From the NCBI RefSeq assembly GCF_026262505.1, contig NC_067207.1, forward strand, positions 13,980,082 to 14,044,081: 64,000 bases of DNA, given 5' to 3'. This DNA is from Trichomonas vaginalis G3 (Eukaryota > Parabasalia > Trichomonadida > Trichomonadidae). The notes beneath the pieces are model-generated. The model saw only the letters and a program-made list of their open reading frames with translations, was not told where the DNA came from and did no database searches. A program made the position numbers and the translations under genes. This document shows, piece by piece, positions 26,206 through 37,069 of this stretch; the first letter of the stretch is position 1, and each line of letters opens with the position of its first letter.

Positions 26206-27065
26206 CAATACTTTTTCAGCACTTTTCCGTAGTTGTATATGAAAGACAATTCGAGATAAAAGTCATAGTACAATGGTATTATATGCTGCACACCGTTTGT
26301 TGTGAACCAAACTTGAAAGTCAGAGAAACTGTTACTAGGTGGTTCGTAGAATTTAGAAGCAAAGTCATAAAAGTCCTTACCGATACACAGAAAACTGTTG
26401 TTGCTTGAACTGAAACTTGCATGACACATGACATTTTGAGGGTCAAACACGTTTCTATAAACTGTCAAATCTGCTGGTGGAAGTATAAATTTAAATGGAC
26501 CATCTGGTGGTAATGGTTCGTTCTGGTTTAGTAACCGAAGAAATTGTGCCCAAGAACGTTTGTCTACTCCCCAATATAAAAACTCTGTATCTCTTGGAGG
26601 GTTAATTTCAATCTTTTGAAATGAAACTGTGGAGTTCATCTTGTCATATTCTAGTTTCAGATAGTATGTTCCATTTAGTAAAGAGTGGTATTTTTCTTGA
26701 AATTCCCAGTAGTATTTGTTTATTTGAGTTTGAAAGTCATTTAGAGTTTTTTCAAGACTTTCGTCTGAACGAATTGTAAAGATTTTCATTTCGTCAAATT
26801 TTTCTATTAGACCATCAGAACCTTTATACTGACCGTGAAAATATACTGCGAACATAAACGCGTTAGTTCTATTTGAAAACAAAACTCTTCTAAATCCTAT
26901 TGCCTTTGCATCTGAAGGACTTTGAAGCCAACGAATTGGATAGTCAAACCTGTATGTTCGGGATGAAATTTCTTCATCTGAAATATTCCTACCAGCATTT
27001 GTAAAGATATAGTCTAACGGTTTTGTATCTGCTACTTTTGTTCTTTGTTTTTCAACCTGAAGCAT
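26205..27065 (-). CDS. YPxRW-family protein, paralogue 1 (B copy)
   Basis: The 286-residue counterpart of the 491-1351 protein, with about four differing residues. It looks whole. Its 3' end abuts the inverted repeat arm, whereas the A copy abuts the AGGTGA palindrome, so the downstream neighbour has been exchanged while the gene stayed the same. Confidence 0.7.
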   Translation of the reverse strand: MLQVEKQRTKVADTKPLDYIFTNAGRNISDEEISSRTYRFDYPIRWLQSPSDAKAIGFRRVLFSNRTNAFMFAVYFHGQYKGSDGLIEKFDEMKIFTIRSDESLEKTLNDFQTQINKYYWEFQEKYHSLLNGTYYLKLEYDKMNSTVSFQKIEINPPRDTEFLYWGVDKRSWAQFLRLLNQNEPLPPDGPFKFILPPADLTVYRNVFDPQNVMCHASFSSSNNSFLCIGKDFYDFASKFYEPPSNSFSDFQVWFTTNGVQHIIPLYYDFYLELSFIYNYGKVLKKY

Positions 27066-27101
27066 TTAATATATGTAAAAATATACTGTTTTAAAAACGT
27101 T

Positions 27102-27686
27102 TTAAAATGGTATGCCATATAGCTTCTTGAATTTGTTAAGAAGTATTCGAACGTGTTTTCCATCTGTATCTCTAGCGTTTACATAAGCATAGCCCGCCTT
27201 AGTAAAATATACTTGTAATTTCCTATAGTTTACGCCGGTATAAAAGTAGAAAGAGTCTTGTTCTTCGCTATAGTAGTAAAACTCAAACGTATGCTTGCCA
27301 TAGTCTGTAATTTCAATTGTTTCATCTTCTAGTTCGTCGACAAATTCGAATACAATATCTCCAAATTTGCTTTTGTTCTTATTGTTTTCAGAACAAGTGA
27401 CCCAACGTAAGTTTTCAAGTCTATTGTCGTTTCTTATATGGTTTATATGGTCTACAAAAGGTAAATTGTTAGGATTCAGTATAAAATGAGTTGCAATGAC
27501 AATATGTTTAAGATAGCGTTTCCCACCCATCTTCATAGTAGCATATCCGTCATTTCGCTCCCATTCGCTTAAAACTCTTTTTGTCTCTTTTTTTCTGACT
27601 TCAAATGACTCACAACAGTGAATTTCATATTTCTCATCTAACAAACAAGTTTCCCAACGGTCTTCTCCAACAAACTCAGCGTACAT
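27102..27686 (-). CDS. HNH homing-type endonuclease (B copy)
   Basis: A 194-residue protein with the intact HNH core FVDHINHIRNDNRLENLRWV. The changes against the A copy are clustered in the N-terminal third and near the C-terminus, while residues about 105-150 are identical. It looks whole. Confidence 0.8.
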   Translation of the reverse strand: MYAEFVGEDRWETCLLDEKYEIHCCESFEVRKKETKRVLSEWERNDGYATMKMGGKRYLKHIVIATHFILNPNNLPFVDHINHIRNDNRLENLRWVTCSENNKNKSKFGDIVFEFVDELEDETIEITDYGKHTFEFYYYSEEQDSFYFYTGVNYRKLQVYFTKAGYAYVNARDTDGKHVRILLNKFKKLYGIPF

Positions 27687-27740
27687 TTCAAATAAAATAA
27701 AAAAATGTTTTTTTAAAAATATTTTATTTCATGCAATGTT

Positions 27741-29892
27741 TTATTTCATGCAATGTTTTATTTCTGTGCCGTCTTCAAGTATACCCCAGTACTTACGCTT
27801 GGAGAGGACATGAACTTCGGAAAATACCTTGTCTAGCTTAAAACAGCCCATCTTTTCACCGACCATTCCCATTTCAATGAGTTTGTTGTATCCTTCTTCG
27901 TTCGTCATGAGTGCGTCAATGTTCTCATAGTAAACCTTCACTTTGGATTTGACTACGGAGAAGAATTTGTTGTAGTTGTCAAGGACTGCCTTTGCGAACT
28001 GAGGGTAACACCAATGTTCGACAATAGGTTTTAATGTGGTTACTAAGCCATTTTGACCTTCGGTGAACTCGTACTTCAAAACAAAAGGAGAAAACCTTTC
28101 AACAAAGTTGTCGACCTTCTCATAGTGTTTACTCTTCATCTTTTGAGGTTTTTTAATGGAATATCCCCATGTCGAATTCATAAGCAATTTGAGTGTCATT
28201 GCAAGTTTGGGGTTTGAAGCTTTCCTAATATCATACAGTTGTTGTATGACTTTTCCAACTGTATAGTTCCTTCCCGGGAACTCACCATCTTCGTTTGGAA
28301 TTCCAGTCGGAATATATTGGACAAACCTCATGTATGCAGCGTTAAGGTCGACATAGTATGTCTTTTCATCTGAGTCGAACTTGTCGCAACCAATGGGTCC
28401 AGTTCGTGGAAATTCAAGTGAGTCTCTTATCTTCTGAGAAACTTCTCCTGTTATCTCATAAACATCGTCAAAGCAGCCTGTTTCATATAAAACCTTCTGA
28501 CCTAACTCTGATGCTCTCCAATACAATTTGACGTCAATTGGATGTCTCAAATGAAGTTTGTTTATAGCATCTTGAAGTTCTTGCAACCTCATTGGAAGTT
28601 CTTCTGGTTCAGGTTGGTATCCGAACAATCCAACTCCTTTTGGAACTGTGTACTTCTTTTGTGCTATAACTTTGTCTGGAACAACTTTTGGTCTTACTAA
28701 CAATGAAAAGTTTGTTTCGTCTTTTGGTACAAAAGTTTCTGTCAGCTTGTCATCTGGAATTGGTTCCAACAAGCCTTTCTCGAAAAGAATGTTAACAGCT
28801 CTGACAATGTTGCACTTGCCTTTTCCGAACAATGGGTTTGTAAGACTTTCGTTCAACATGAAGTGGTTGTGGACAAGTACAATCTTCAACCATGGTAAGT
28901 CTTTGTCAACAACATAGTCGTCGTGTGAAGAACCTTTCTCAGTCGGAATGTTGACTCGGATATTGACATTTGCCAACGGTGCAATTTTTGTCAATTGCCC
29001 TCTGAGAATGTACCTTGTCTTCACACATGACTCAAGATACTTCATTTTCTCATCTGTAACAAGACCAGAGTTCCTGAGACATGTAAGAATACAAGGTTCA
29101 TTGACAATTGTTTCAATTGAATTGTAAATTCCATACCTTGTCAAGTCAATGTCAGACTTATTTCTGAAGGGGAAGTATCCAGCATGTTGTCTGACTGCTT
29201 GAGGGTTAGGTTGGTACCATTCGAACTTCACGCTTACAATTCCTTCAATTGCATTCAAAATGTCTGAGTCGGAGTCAAACATTTGTTCTCTCTTTGTAGT
29301 CTTGAAAGCGTCAAGAAGTTGTGCGGCTGTTTGTTCATTGCCATGTGCATAGTAAATATGACCATCCAAATCTTTTACGGTTAATCTGAGATTGTGTCCT
29401 TTCTTATTTCCGTCTTGTATGGCAGCAAGTACTCCCATGAAGCCTTCTTTGTTCTTTCCTTCGTCAAAGTTTACTGTAAAGGTTCGACCAGAAGTAATTT
29501 GACTTCTAACTTCACTACTTTTCATATGCATATCTTGTTCTTTCCATGGGAGCATGTGTGTCTTCACCTTTTCCTTTTTTCCTTCTCAAAGGATGCAATT
29601 GTTCGTCATGTTTCCAGTAGAATCTGGCAAAGCCGTCGTGTCCTTCAACTTGAGGTTCATTAACATCGAAAGGCATGTTCATAAGACGCTCTTCTTCTAA
29701 CCTCTCTAGTCTGTTTGGATAATTTGCGCGTGCTGTTTCCAAGTCCATTTCGTAGCGAAGACCAGACAGTTTGTCATAGACTTTTATGGGTCTTCCCTTC
29801 CTATATTTAAACTTCTTCGAAACTCTCCAACCATATCTTTGCAACTCTGCTTTTATTCTAGCAGATTTTCTATCCATTCTATATGGGGGCAT
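27741..29892 (-). pseudogene. Divergent family-B polymerase-like protein (B copy)
   Basis: Collinear with the 2030-4183 gene and sharing its palm segments (YYVDLNAAYMRFVQYIP, LLMNSTWGYSI). It appears broken about once. The last residues differ from A (GILEDGTEIKHCMK against GVKEDGEIVKHCMK), showing local divergence at the very end. Confidence 0.65.
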
Positions 29893-29925
29893 TTTTATAA
29901 AAATAAAAAAAATGTTTTTTTTTCT

Positions 29926-30509
29926 TTACTTTACATAACCGCCTGCTGCCATAAGTCTTTGACGCCAACCCATACCAGCTAATGAAGGTTGACTTGGTTT
30001 AGTATTGAAACTAAACTTTGGTTTTGGTTTTTCTTCAGTTTTTGGCTTCCGTTCTTCTATTGGTTTTTCGTCACTTTTCGGTTCATCTGACTTTACCTCA
30101 CTTGCTGGAACAGTTGTGTCGTCAACATCTTCATAAATATCATATGCCATTTGTTTTTGTTTTCCTTTCAACTTTTTGTGTTTGTTGTAAAGTTTAGAAT
30201 ATTTCGACTCTAAGTCAATGAGATGTTCTATAATGAACTGTTGGTCAGTGAAGTAAACTTTTCCATCTGTTGTCTCGAAAGCTCCTTCAGACTTCAATAT
30301 TTTATTTGTGAGAGTCTGTTTCTTTTTTGAGATACTAGCCGTTCCATTTTTATGAAAAGTGACTTTGTAGTTAGAGTTTGTATTTCCAGACCTGGCACTT
30401 TCTATTATTGAATTTTTCTCTTCATCTGTAAGTTCTTTGACAGGTTTTGACAATGGTTCTGAACTTTTGTTTGTGGTGTCAAATCTACCGTTTCAACTTC
30501 TTCGGTCAT
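29926..30509 (-). pseudogene. Charged KDG/KKK-module protein (B copy)
   Basis: Counterpart of the 4212-4796 gene; most of the protein is unchanged, including YKVTFHKNGTASISKKKQ and the GWRQRLMAAGGYVK end. It appears broken about once. The conserved CTCAGTAAAAAATTTTA leader is kept. Confidence 0.6.
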
Positions 30510-30528
30510 TTCATCTCAGTAAAAAATT

Positions 30529-30681
30529 TTAGTTTGGTTTGTTTTCAACTGGTTGTTTAGGTTTTTTAAGTCGGTCTAAAACTTCCTGAGGTATAGGAAG
30601 AACTTGACAAACACGTTGTGTAACTGCTGGAAGCCGACAAAGCCATCTTGAACCCATCTGTCTCAATGCTGTATTGTTCAT
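30529..30681 (-). CDS. Small conserved basic protein (50 aa, B copy)
   Basis: MNNTALRQMGSRWLCRLPAV to KQPVENKPN. It is one residue shorter than the A copy and in frame throughout. Its start overlaps the stop of the upstream gene as ATGA, as in A. Confidence 0.6.
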   Translation of the reverse strand: MNNTALRQMGSRWLCRLPAVTQRVCQVLPIPQEVLDRLKKPKQPVENKPN

Positions 30682-31094
30682 TTCATCTCAGTAAAAAATT
30701 TTACATTCCCCACGTTTGAGGTGGTTGAGGTTGGTTGTTGTTTTTTGTGCATGGTTATATCCTCTGTTAAAGAATCTTTCACCTTGGTCCATATAGTGCC
30801 TGCTTGGTTATAGTAGTCATTTGCTTTGTTATAGTAGTTTCCTGCTTGTCTTCCTACATTGTCCATCCATCCTTGAACTTTTCCTCTTGTTTCAGGATTT
30901 GGAATAATATTTGCTGCATCTCGTGCTACCTCCCAACCTTTCTGTACAGTTTGTATAATAGGTTGTGCTTTCTCTTTCAGTATACCTAATGTACTCAAAA
31001 TCTTCCTTCCAATTCCAAATGCACCTCTGGCTAGTGTTCCCACTGCGGGTAAAAATCTAGATGCGACTCCTGCTAATGCGCCAAATAAACCCAT
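30678..31094 (-). CDS. Amphipathic Gly/Ala-rich virion-type protein (138 aa)
   Basis: MGLFGALAGVASRFLPAVGT gives a hydrophobic small-residue N-terminus. A helical middle and a NYYNKANDYYNQAG segment follow. Part of the C-terminal third differs in sequence from element A, and the last residues SNVGNVKFFTEMK agree again. A capsid-lining or membrane-active role is inferred from design only. Confidence 0.55.
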   Translation of the reverse strand: MGLFGALAGVASRFLPAVGTLARGAFGIGRKILSTLGILKEKAQPIIQTVQKGWEVARDAANIIPNPETRGKVQGWMDNVGRQAGNYYNKANDYYNQAGTIWTKVKDSLTEDITMHKKQQPTSTTSNVGNVKFFTEMK

Positions 31095-31110
31095 TTCTTA
31101 TGGGTTAAAA

Positions 31111-32071
31111 ATGACGAATTCAAACAAGGACCCGTATGTTTCTAAAGCAACAAAGAAAGCACTCATGGTAAAAATCTTTAGTTCAACACCAAATGCTTGG
31201 TTTATGGATATCTTGGAAAACATTCCGAGGTATAGAGAAGATGGACCACCATACTGGCTAATATTTGTCGGTCAAAACACAAGATACTGTGAAGCCATAC
31301 CATTATGGTCCAAAAATATTTTAGATGTGAAAACTGCTTTGACAATATTCGTTGACAAATACCATCCAACAAAACTGACATCTGACTATGAAGTTCTTTC
31401 AAATCAGACGATATTAAAAACTATCTGCGTTCAAAAAATGTAAACCAATATTTCATTGTCGACCAAAACCATTCTGCTCTTGGTGTCATTGACAGTTGTA
31501 TAAAAATCTTAAGAGACTTAAACCAACCACAAGTGGTGAAGCAAATGAAATGTCATATGACGACAAATATAGACACTTTCTCCATGGCAAAAGATGAGAC
31601 AAGTTTTAAATATTTACAATAGCCGTAAACAAAAAGGTTTGGGAAACCACTCCCCTGAAGAAATGAAAACAACCCGACTTTAGAGAAAGACTATATATTT
31701 AATAGTTTAGTCAAAGAGACAAACAAGAAAGAATGCCAGGCTTCAAACTTCAGAAAGGTGACAAAGTAAAAATAGAAATACCTAAAACGCGACCCATATG
31801 AAAATACTATTGACTATGACAACAACAAGTACCCGACAGGTACTCACATTCGTGTTCGTAAAAATAGAAGAAAAGTATACAAGAGAATATTATGAAGTTT
31901 TAGGCAAACATGGCAAAATGTACAGACTGCAAGCAGAAGATAAAACTACTATTGTCAGACCTCGTTTCAAACTTGTCAAAGTTCAAGGTGGTATACTTTC
32001 AAAGACAGTTCCTAACAAATATAAGACAACTCCTGACGAAATATGCTAAAGAAGTTGAAAATGACGACTAA
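31111..32071 (+). pseudogene. Retroviral-type integrase (B copy, decayed)
   Basis: Collinear with the A integrase and keeping its N-terminal core (WFMDILENIPRY). It is broken, with several breaks, so this element copy has no usable integrase of its own. Confidence 0.75.
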
Positions 32072-33307
32072 GCATTTCTATACCATGCGTAAACTGTCAT
32101 GTAAGTGGCATGTAGTCTTTACTTTGTCCCGTTGTTTGCGTATACCCTGAAACGCGATGTGTATGGTTTCCTTCTCCCTGGTGTACCCAGAAACAATTTA
32201 TAGCAACTGAACGTTGTCTTTAACATCATATCCTTTACCTTTTTTCATTGCTGATCAATCCCAAAATCTATGCTATGCCAACCTGCTTGAGATGTACTTA
32301 AATCTATGTAGTGACTGTGTGCAGGTAGTTTCACCTGAAATCGTTTTACTTCCACCTGTTTCCTTTGAAGAGTTTGCACAATACAAAAACCTGTCGACTA
32401 TTTGAGTCCAAGTTCCAAAACCAAGTACTACTTCTGGTCTGGTAGAGTTCATTGACGTATAAATAGAACCTATAGGATATACTGTTTGAAGTATTTCTGT
32501 CTTTAATGTTTGAAGCTCTGTTTTGTCAGCTTTTTTATCATATAAATCTTGAGCAGTGAATTTAACATTGTTTTCATCCTCCATGACATAGACATTTCTA
32601 CATCTAGTGTATTTCATCGTCGTTATGTCATCCTCCGATGTTAAACCTTGTGGAAAGTTAGGAGGTTTCCAATTTAATACATCCCCACCAGTTCCATCAG
32701 GTTCTTCAACCGTTCCTGCAATATTTTCTATACCAACAGTTGCGAAGAAATCGTGTGTATGGTTCTTATCTGCCTTCTTTTCAAGGCTAACGTTTAAGTC
32801 TGTTATTTCAGAAGATGTATGTGTATGTCCAACGTCACTTTTCCTGTTTAAGGTTTCTTGTAAGTTTGTAATGTCAGATATGGTATGTGTATGGTTCTTG
32901 TCAGCTTTGTCATCTAACTTTTCTTGAAGTTCATCTACGTCATAGATGTTATGTGTATGATGTTTTTGTGGGTATGTTCTTTCTGTCCATGCGAGAATAT
33001 AGTCTTTTGTTGCATCTACATACTCTTTGTCAGCTTTGTTGTCAATATCTGCCTTCAAAAGAAGTTCATCTATAGGTTTCTCGTTTAAAGTTCTTTTTGT
33101 TGGATTTATACAAACAGTATGGTTCCTATTGTCTTGAAACAGAAACTCGTCTGTTAAAGGGTTTAATGTCAGTTTTAAGTTTCCTTCTTTCAATGACTCA
33201 GATATCTTAGAATAGTTTGAAAAGTTTGTTGTGTTCTTATTTAGAGCTTGCAAAATGAGTTGTCGGTTGAGTTGTATCTCTCTCATAGACGCTGTTTCTT
33301 TCGACAT
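32068..33307 (-). pseudogene. Phage-like fibre with NHTH repeats (B copy)
   Basis: The N-terminus matches A. The middle then holds four repeats of the KADKNHTHTISDITNLQ kind, typical of tailed-phage fibres, and a unique insert (GTVEEPDGTGGDVLNWKPPN). The collar YPIGSIYTSMNSTRPEVVLG follows. The A copy has a different middle, so the fibre shaft has been exchanged while both ends stayed. Broken, several breaks near its 3' end. Confidence 0.7.
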
Positions 33308-33325
33308 TTTTATTCTAGATAAAAT
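33308..33325. promoter_or_regulatory. Palindromic bidirectional promoter (B copy)
   Basis: Identical to 7649-7666: TTTTATTCTAGATAAAAT between divergent starts. Confidence 0.6.
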
Positions 33326-34173
33326 ATGCTTTCAATAGAAAAAGAAAATTCAAGAGTTGCTACAACTAAACCATTAGATGAACTTTTTACGAATGTCGGT
33401 CAAAAGTTTGAGACAGAGACCGTAAAGCATGAAGGCTATCGTTTTGACTACCCATTGAGATGGCTAAGAGACCCATCCGTCACAAAAGCTATTGGCTTTC
33501 GTAGAATGAAGTTCATTTCAGAAGCCATACATGGTTTCCCATTTACGGTCGGTTTTGAAGTTCGATACTATAACAAAGAAAAACGTGCGTATGAGAAATT
33601 TGTACAGGGAAAACTTTACAAGTTAGTTTGCTTGTAAACTTAGAAACAACTCTTCAAGCTTTTCAAGAAAAAATAAACGATATCTATCTCGAATATGCAA
33701 AACAGTACAACATTGACGAAGGAGAGTACCATCTCGATATTATATATGACAGGAAAAATGCAACTGTTAAAATCAATAGAATAGAAGACCTTGGAGAAGA
33801 CGTTTATATTTCTACAAAATATAACAACTTGGCATGGTATAGATTTTTGAGGATGTTAAATCAGCCTGCAGAATATCCAGTACACCCGGACTTTTATGAA
33901 GTCGAAAACCCTAATGGAACATATGAAAATGTTTTCGACTCAGATGCTATTATAGTTCATGCTTCATTTTCTGGCGCACAAAACTCTTTTTTATGCTTGG
34001 CAAATGACTTTTACGAAAAACCTACAAAGCTATATGAACCACCGAGTGGAAGTATTTCAGACTTTCAAGTATGGTTTACTACAGATGGAAGAAAGAGAAT
34101 AGTTCCATTATACCATGCGTTTTACTTAGAACTTAGTCTCATATACAACTACTATCGAACGGTAAAAATATAA
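33326..34173 (+). pseudogene. YPxRW-family protein, paralogue 2 (B copy)
   Basis: Counterpart of the 7667-8515 gene with the same YRFDYPLRWLRDPSVTKAIG and SISDFQVWFTTDGRKRIVPL segments. It appears broken about once. Confidence 0.65.
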
Positions 34174-34175
34174 TT

Positions 34176-34418
34176 TTAATACGGTTGAGGTGTTGGATTT
34201 GGTTGCCAACTAGACTGTGGTGCAGGTTCAGGCTGTTGTATAACAGGAGCTTGTTCTTCTGGTTCAGGGTCTTTAGGTATAATACCAACGAACTGACCTA
34301 CTCTTTTACCAATATTTTTGACTCCGTTCCAAATTCCTCTTCCTACGGTTTTTATTCCATTCCATATACCTCTTCCAACATTTCGAAAGAAGTTTCCTAT
34401 TCTTCCAAAGAAACCCAT
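34176..34418 (-). CDS. Amphipathic repeat peptide (B copy, 80 aa)
   Basis: MGFFGRIGNFFRNVGRGIWN with GIKTVGRGIWNGVKNIGKR; only two residues differ from the A copy. Preservation in an otherwise decaying arm suggests recent insertion rather than continuing selection on this copy. Confidence 0.65.
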   Translation of the reverse strand: MGFFGRIGNFFRNVGRGIWNGIKTVGRGIWNGVKNIGKRVGQFVGIIPKDPEPEEQAPVIQQPEPAPQSSWQPNPTPQPY

Positions 34419-34436
34419 TTTACTATATGTAAAAAT

Positions 34437-34799
34437 CTAATGTCCGCCTAGTCTTTTACGTTTCCTTCTGAGTTCCATTGCATTCTTTAACTGGAGCTCA
34501 TACATTCTATTTCTCCTCTGGTAGAAAACATATTCCGGGTCAACTCCTGTGTTCGCGTCATCTGCGTAAAGTTGTTTATATCCCACTTCAGGGTTTGTAT
34601 AAAACTCTTTCCATCTCATATTTGCATACCATGGTGGCAAACCTAACGCAGCGTCATTTGACATGGCAGTTTGCATTTGTACATCTGTTGGCACTTGACC
34701 ATAGTTTGCCATTGCAGTTTGTATTCTAACTTCATTTGGAATATTCTCTGGGTTTGGTTGTCCGGGTTTCTGTGCATTCGCTAAGTTCTGTGCGTCCAT
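34437..34799 (-). CDS. Unknown 120-aa protein (B copy)
   Basis: Matches 8781-9143 with three differences. The basic end reads MELRRKRKRLGGH. It looks whole. Confidence 0.65.
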   Translation of the reverse strand: MDAQNLANAQKPGQPNPENIPNEVRIQTAMANYGQVPTDVQMQTAMSNDAALGLPPWYANMRWKEFYTNPEVGYKQLYADDANTGVDPEYVFYQRRNRMYELQLKNAMELRRKRKRLGGH

Positions 34800-34822
34800 T
34801 TAATATTAGATAAAAATATCTC

Positions 34823-34954
34823 TTACGAGTACATATGCTGAACATTTGCAGACATTGGTTCATCTTCATATTCTCTATATCTTTCTGCCACGTCAAATAA
34901 GTAAATGACACAATGGAAAAAACCTAAAACAAGTAGTCCTATTTCAAACCACAT
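34823..34954 (-). CDS. Small single-pass membrane protein (B copy, 43 aa)
   Basis: MWFEIGLLVLGFFHCVIYLF then an acidic, Tyr-rich tail. It overlaps the end of the methyltransferase gene by 16 bases as in A. Confidence 0.6.
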   Translation of the reverse strand: MWFEIGLLVLGFFHCVIYLFDVAERYREYEDEPMSANVQHMYS

Positions 34955-35757
34955 TTACTTACCAATAAAATTTCTTTGTTATGACACTTTTTCCGGTTTA
35001 TAGGACCTCTCTCATATTCTATCTTGTCATATCTAAAATCATAGTCATGCATGTCCTCTAACCATCTCATGACACTTTCCAAACCACTTTTATCGGATGT
35101 AAAGTAAAAGCATGGATGGTTATGTAAAACGTCTAAAGTTTCTAAAGAGTCTCTCAAAGTCCAGTCTACTTGGTATTGAAAATCATATGTGTTATAGAAC
35201 GGCGGGTCTACTATAAAGAAAACATTTTCCTTGTCTTTAAATTTTTCATACAACTCTGTCCAATGACATCTCACAAACTCTATACCCTCAGTATATTTTT
35301 CTATGTTCTCTTTGAAAACCTTTGTATAGTTAAGATATAAAACGTTTGACATAAGTGTTTCAATGTCATGAACTCTTATAGAACCACTATATAAAAGTCT
35401 AGCAGATATACTATCCCAGTCAATATATTCTGCTTTTTTCAAAACCTCTCTGACAGTATTTTTCTTATCTAATGGTATACGTTCCATCTTACCTATAGGT
35501 ATCTTTTCTTTTAACTCTTTCAATATTTTGTTTGTGTCTGGTATATGTTTGAGACGGTTCATATAGTTGTCGAAGTCATTGCATATAATCTTTGAGTCTG
35601 GGAATACGGTATGGCACATATGGGATATATAGAAACTTCCACCGAACAAATCTACAAATGTTAGACCATTCGGTAGTTTCTTAAGTTCTCTCAATAGAAT
35701 ATCTTTACATCTACTCTTATTTCCAAAGAAGGGTAACGGTGGTTTTGTAAAATTCAT
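34939..35757 (-). CDS. DNA N6-adenine methyltransferase (Dam-like, D12 class)
   Basis: A 272-residue protein with KPPLPFFGNKSRCKDILL at the N-terminus, the SAM-binding FVDLFGGSFYISH near residue 35 and the catalytic VDPPFYNTYDFQYQ near 185, in the order of the Dam/D12 family. It would methylate adenine in a short DNA site. Possible uses are marking element DNA against a nuclease or altering host chromatin. It looks whole and is the last gene before the right terminal repeat. Confidence 0.85.
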   Translation of the reverse strand: MNFTKPPLPFFGNKSRCKDILLRELKKLPNGLTFVDLFGGSFYISHMCHTVFPDSKIICNDFDNYMNRLKHIPDTNKILKELKEKIPIGKMERIPLDKKNTVREVLKKAEYIDWDSISARLLYSGSIRVHDIETLMSNVLYLNYTKVFKENIEKYTEGIEFVRCHWTELYEKFKDKENVFFIVDPPFYNTYDFQYQVDWTLRDSLETLDVLHNHPCFYFTSDKSGLESVMRWLEDMHDYDFRYDKIEYERGPINRKKCHNKEILLVSKCGLK

Positions 35758-36159
35758 TTTATATACAATAAAAATGTTTTTACCCTGAAAAGTGACAGAA
35801 AAGTGACAAAACATGAAAACTACTCGGTTAAGGTCTTGTCGGTTTTGTAAAATAACCATCCTATCTCATTCTATAAGGAAGAAAAGGCTTCTCAAAGTAT
35901 ATTTCTTTGAACGCCCGTAACTTTTCTGTAGCGACGATAGACCCTTACTTGTCCGGACATAGTTCTACTATTTTGAGTCCTCTACTAAAAAGTCAACAGC
36001 AACGACTTTCAAAAATTTTACGGGCTAGAAGGCACGAAGTGCCTGGGAAGCCCCCAGACCCCCAAAAAACCTCATTTTATATAAACTGCATGTTATACTA
36101 AACATCTTCAAGGGGCTAGAGGGGCGCAGCCCTGGAAGCCCCAATACCTTTTTTTTTTT
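35758..36159. repeat. Right end of element B with doubled terminal hairpin
   Basis: No gene. After a leader for the methyltransferase lies a first hairpin copy at about 36022-36054 (GGGCTAGAAGGCACGAAGTG and on), then the terminal repeat at 36094-36159 with a second hairpin at 36112-36142 and a run of 11 T. AACT follows at 36160-36163. The doubling is not seen at the end of element A. Confidence 0.75.
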
Positions 36160-37069
36160 AACTATTATTTAATAAAGTTTAATTGCCAAGGTTCATCTAA
36201 TTTTTTGATTTTTAATGTTTTATGAATTTTATTTATCATGTATATATCTAATGAAGATTATATATGTAGAAGATAAGTACCTTAATATGTACGTAAAAAT
36301 TAATGAAATTTATTTTGAATGTAGAACCGAGCAATTTTCCCTGTCACTTTTAGCTAAAATTTGGGTTTGCCGATTTACTATTTCCAAAAAAATGCTCAAA
36401 TTTGAATAGTTTTTAGAAAATTTGGAATTACACTCCTTAAATTATATATAATTAAATGTTTAAATTTTATTTATTTTTCCCTTTTAATTTTATAACGTGC
36501 TCTATCAAAACTAACCTCTCAATTGAAGGCCACAAAATCTAAGTAGTGAGGGTACACAAATTTTGTATGGAGTACGGTTCAATTTTTGAGAGCCTCACTA
36601 CTTAGATTTTGTGACTACCTTATAAATTTTTGTACACTCAGAGTAAACTACCATTATAACGATAATCTTCATATTTGTTCACATATTAAAGAAAATGGCA
36701 ACCAAATTTAAATGAAATAAACTCCATTTCCTTCTTAAAGTCTCTTATTCAAATTTTTGATAGAGATTTACTCAACATTGAGGTAGAAAAACTATAGAGA
36801 GACTTTACATAGGAAAGTTGGTTTATTCAATCATTTATTAATATCTTGAAAAATTGCAAACTATTCATTATTTTAGTTCATTGTTCTGATTTCAATGATA
36901 ATTGAAGAGTAATTATAGTGGTATATGCGGACGGGTTTAGTGACTTTTTTTGTTACATCTATATATAGACGATGCATTAAAATATATTTATTTATAAATC
37001 ATTTAAAAAATTAACATTAATTTTAAAATAATTTATTTTTTTATCTTTTATAAAAGAAGCTATATATAG
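36160..37069. other. AT-rich flank, no gene, with perfect inverted repeat
   Basis: No coding region is supported. A perfect 21-bp inverted repeat, CACAAAATCTAAGTAGTGAGG, has arms at 36531-36551 and 36593-36613 with a 41-bp spacer. An inverted copy of a 18-bp flank sequence lies at 36343-36360. Presumed host DNA or the edge of the AT-rich unit. Confidence 0.6.

Larger units (their letters stand above)
11160..36159. mobile_element. Maverick/Polinton B, end to end (about 25.0 kb)
   Basis: Inverted hairpin-bearing repeats lie at 11160-11223 and 36094-36159, and AACT flanks both ends as a possible target duplication. Inside lie capsid, penton-like, SF3 helicase, packaging ATPase, integrase, polymerase-like, fibre and methyltransferase genes, the usual Maverick set. 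A mariner is inserted at 16322-17623. The left arm looks mostly whole; the right arm is broken, about ten breaks in total. Same family and orientation as element A. Confidence 0.85.

Noticed and set aside
36093-36163. AACT as a certain target duplication of element B
   Set aside because: Four bases next to A- and T-runs can match by chance, and Polintons usually duplicate about six; kept only as possible.
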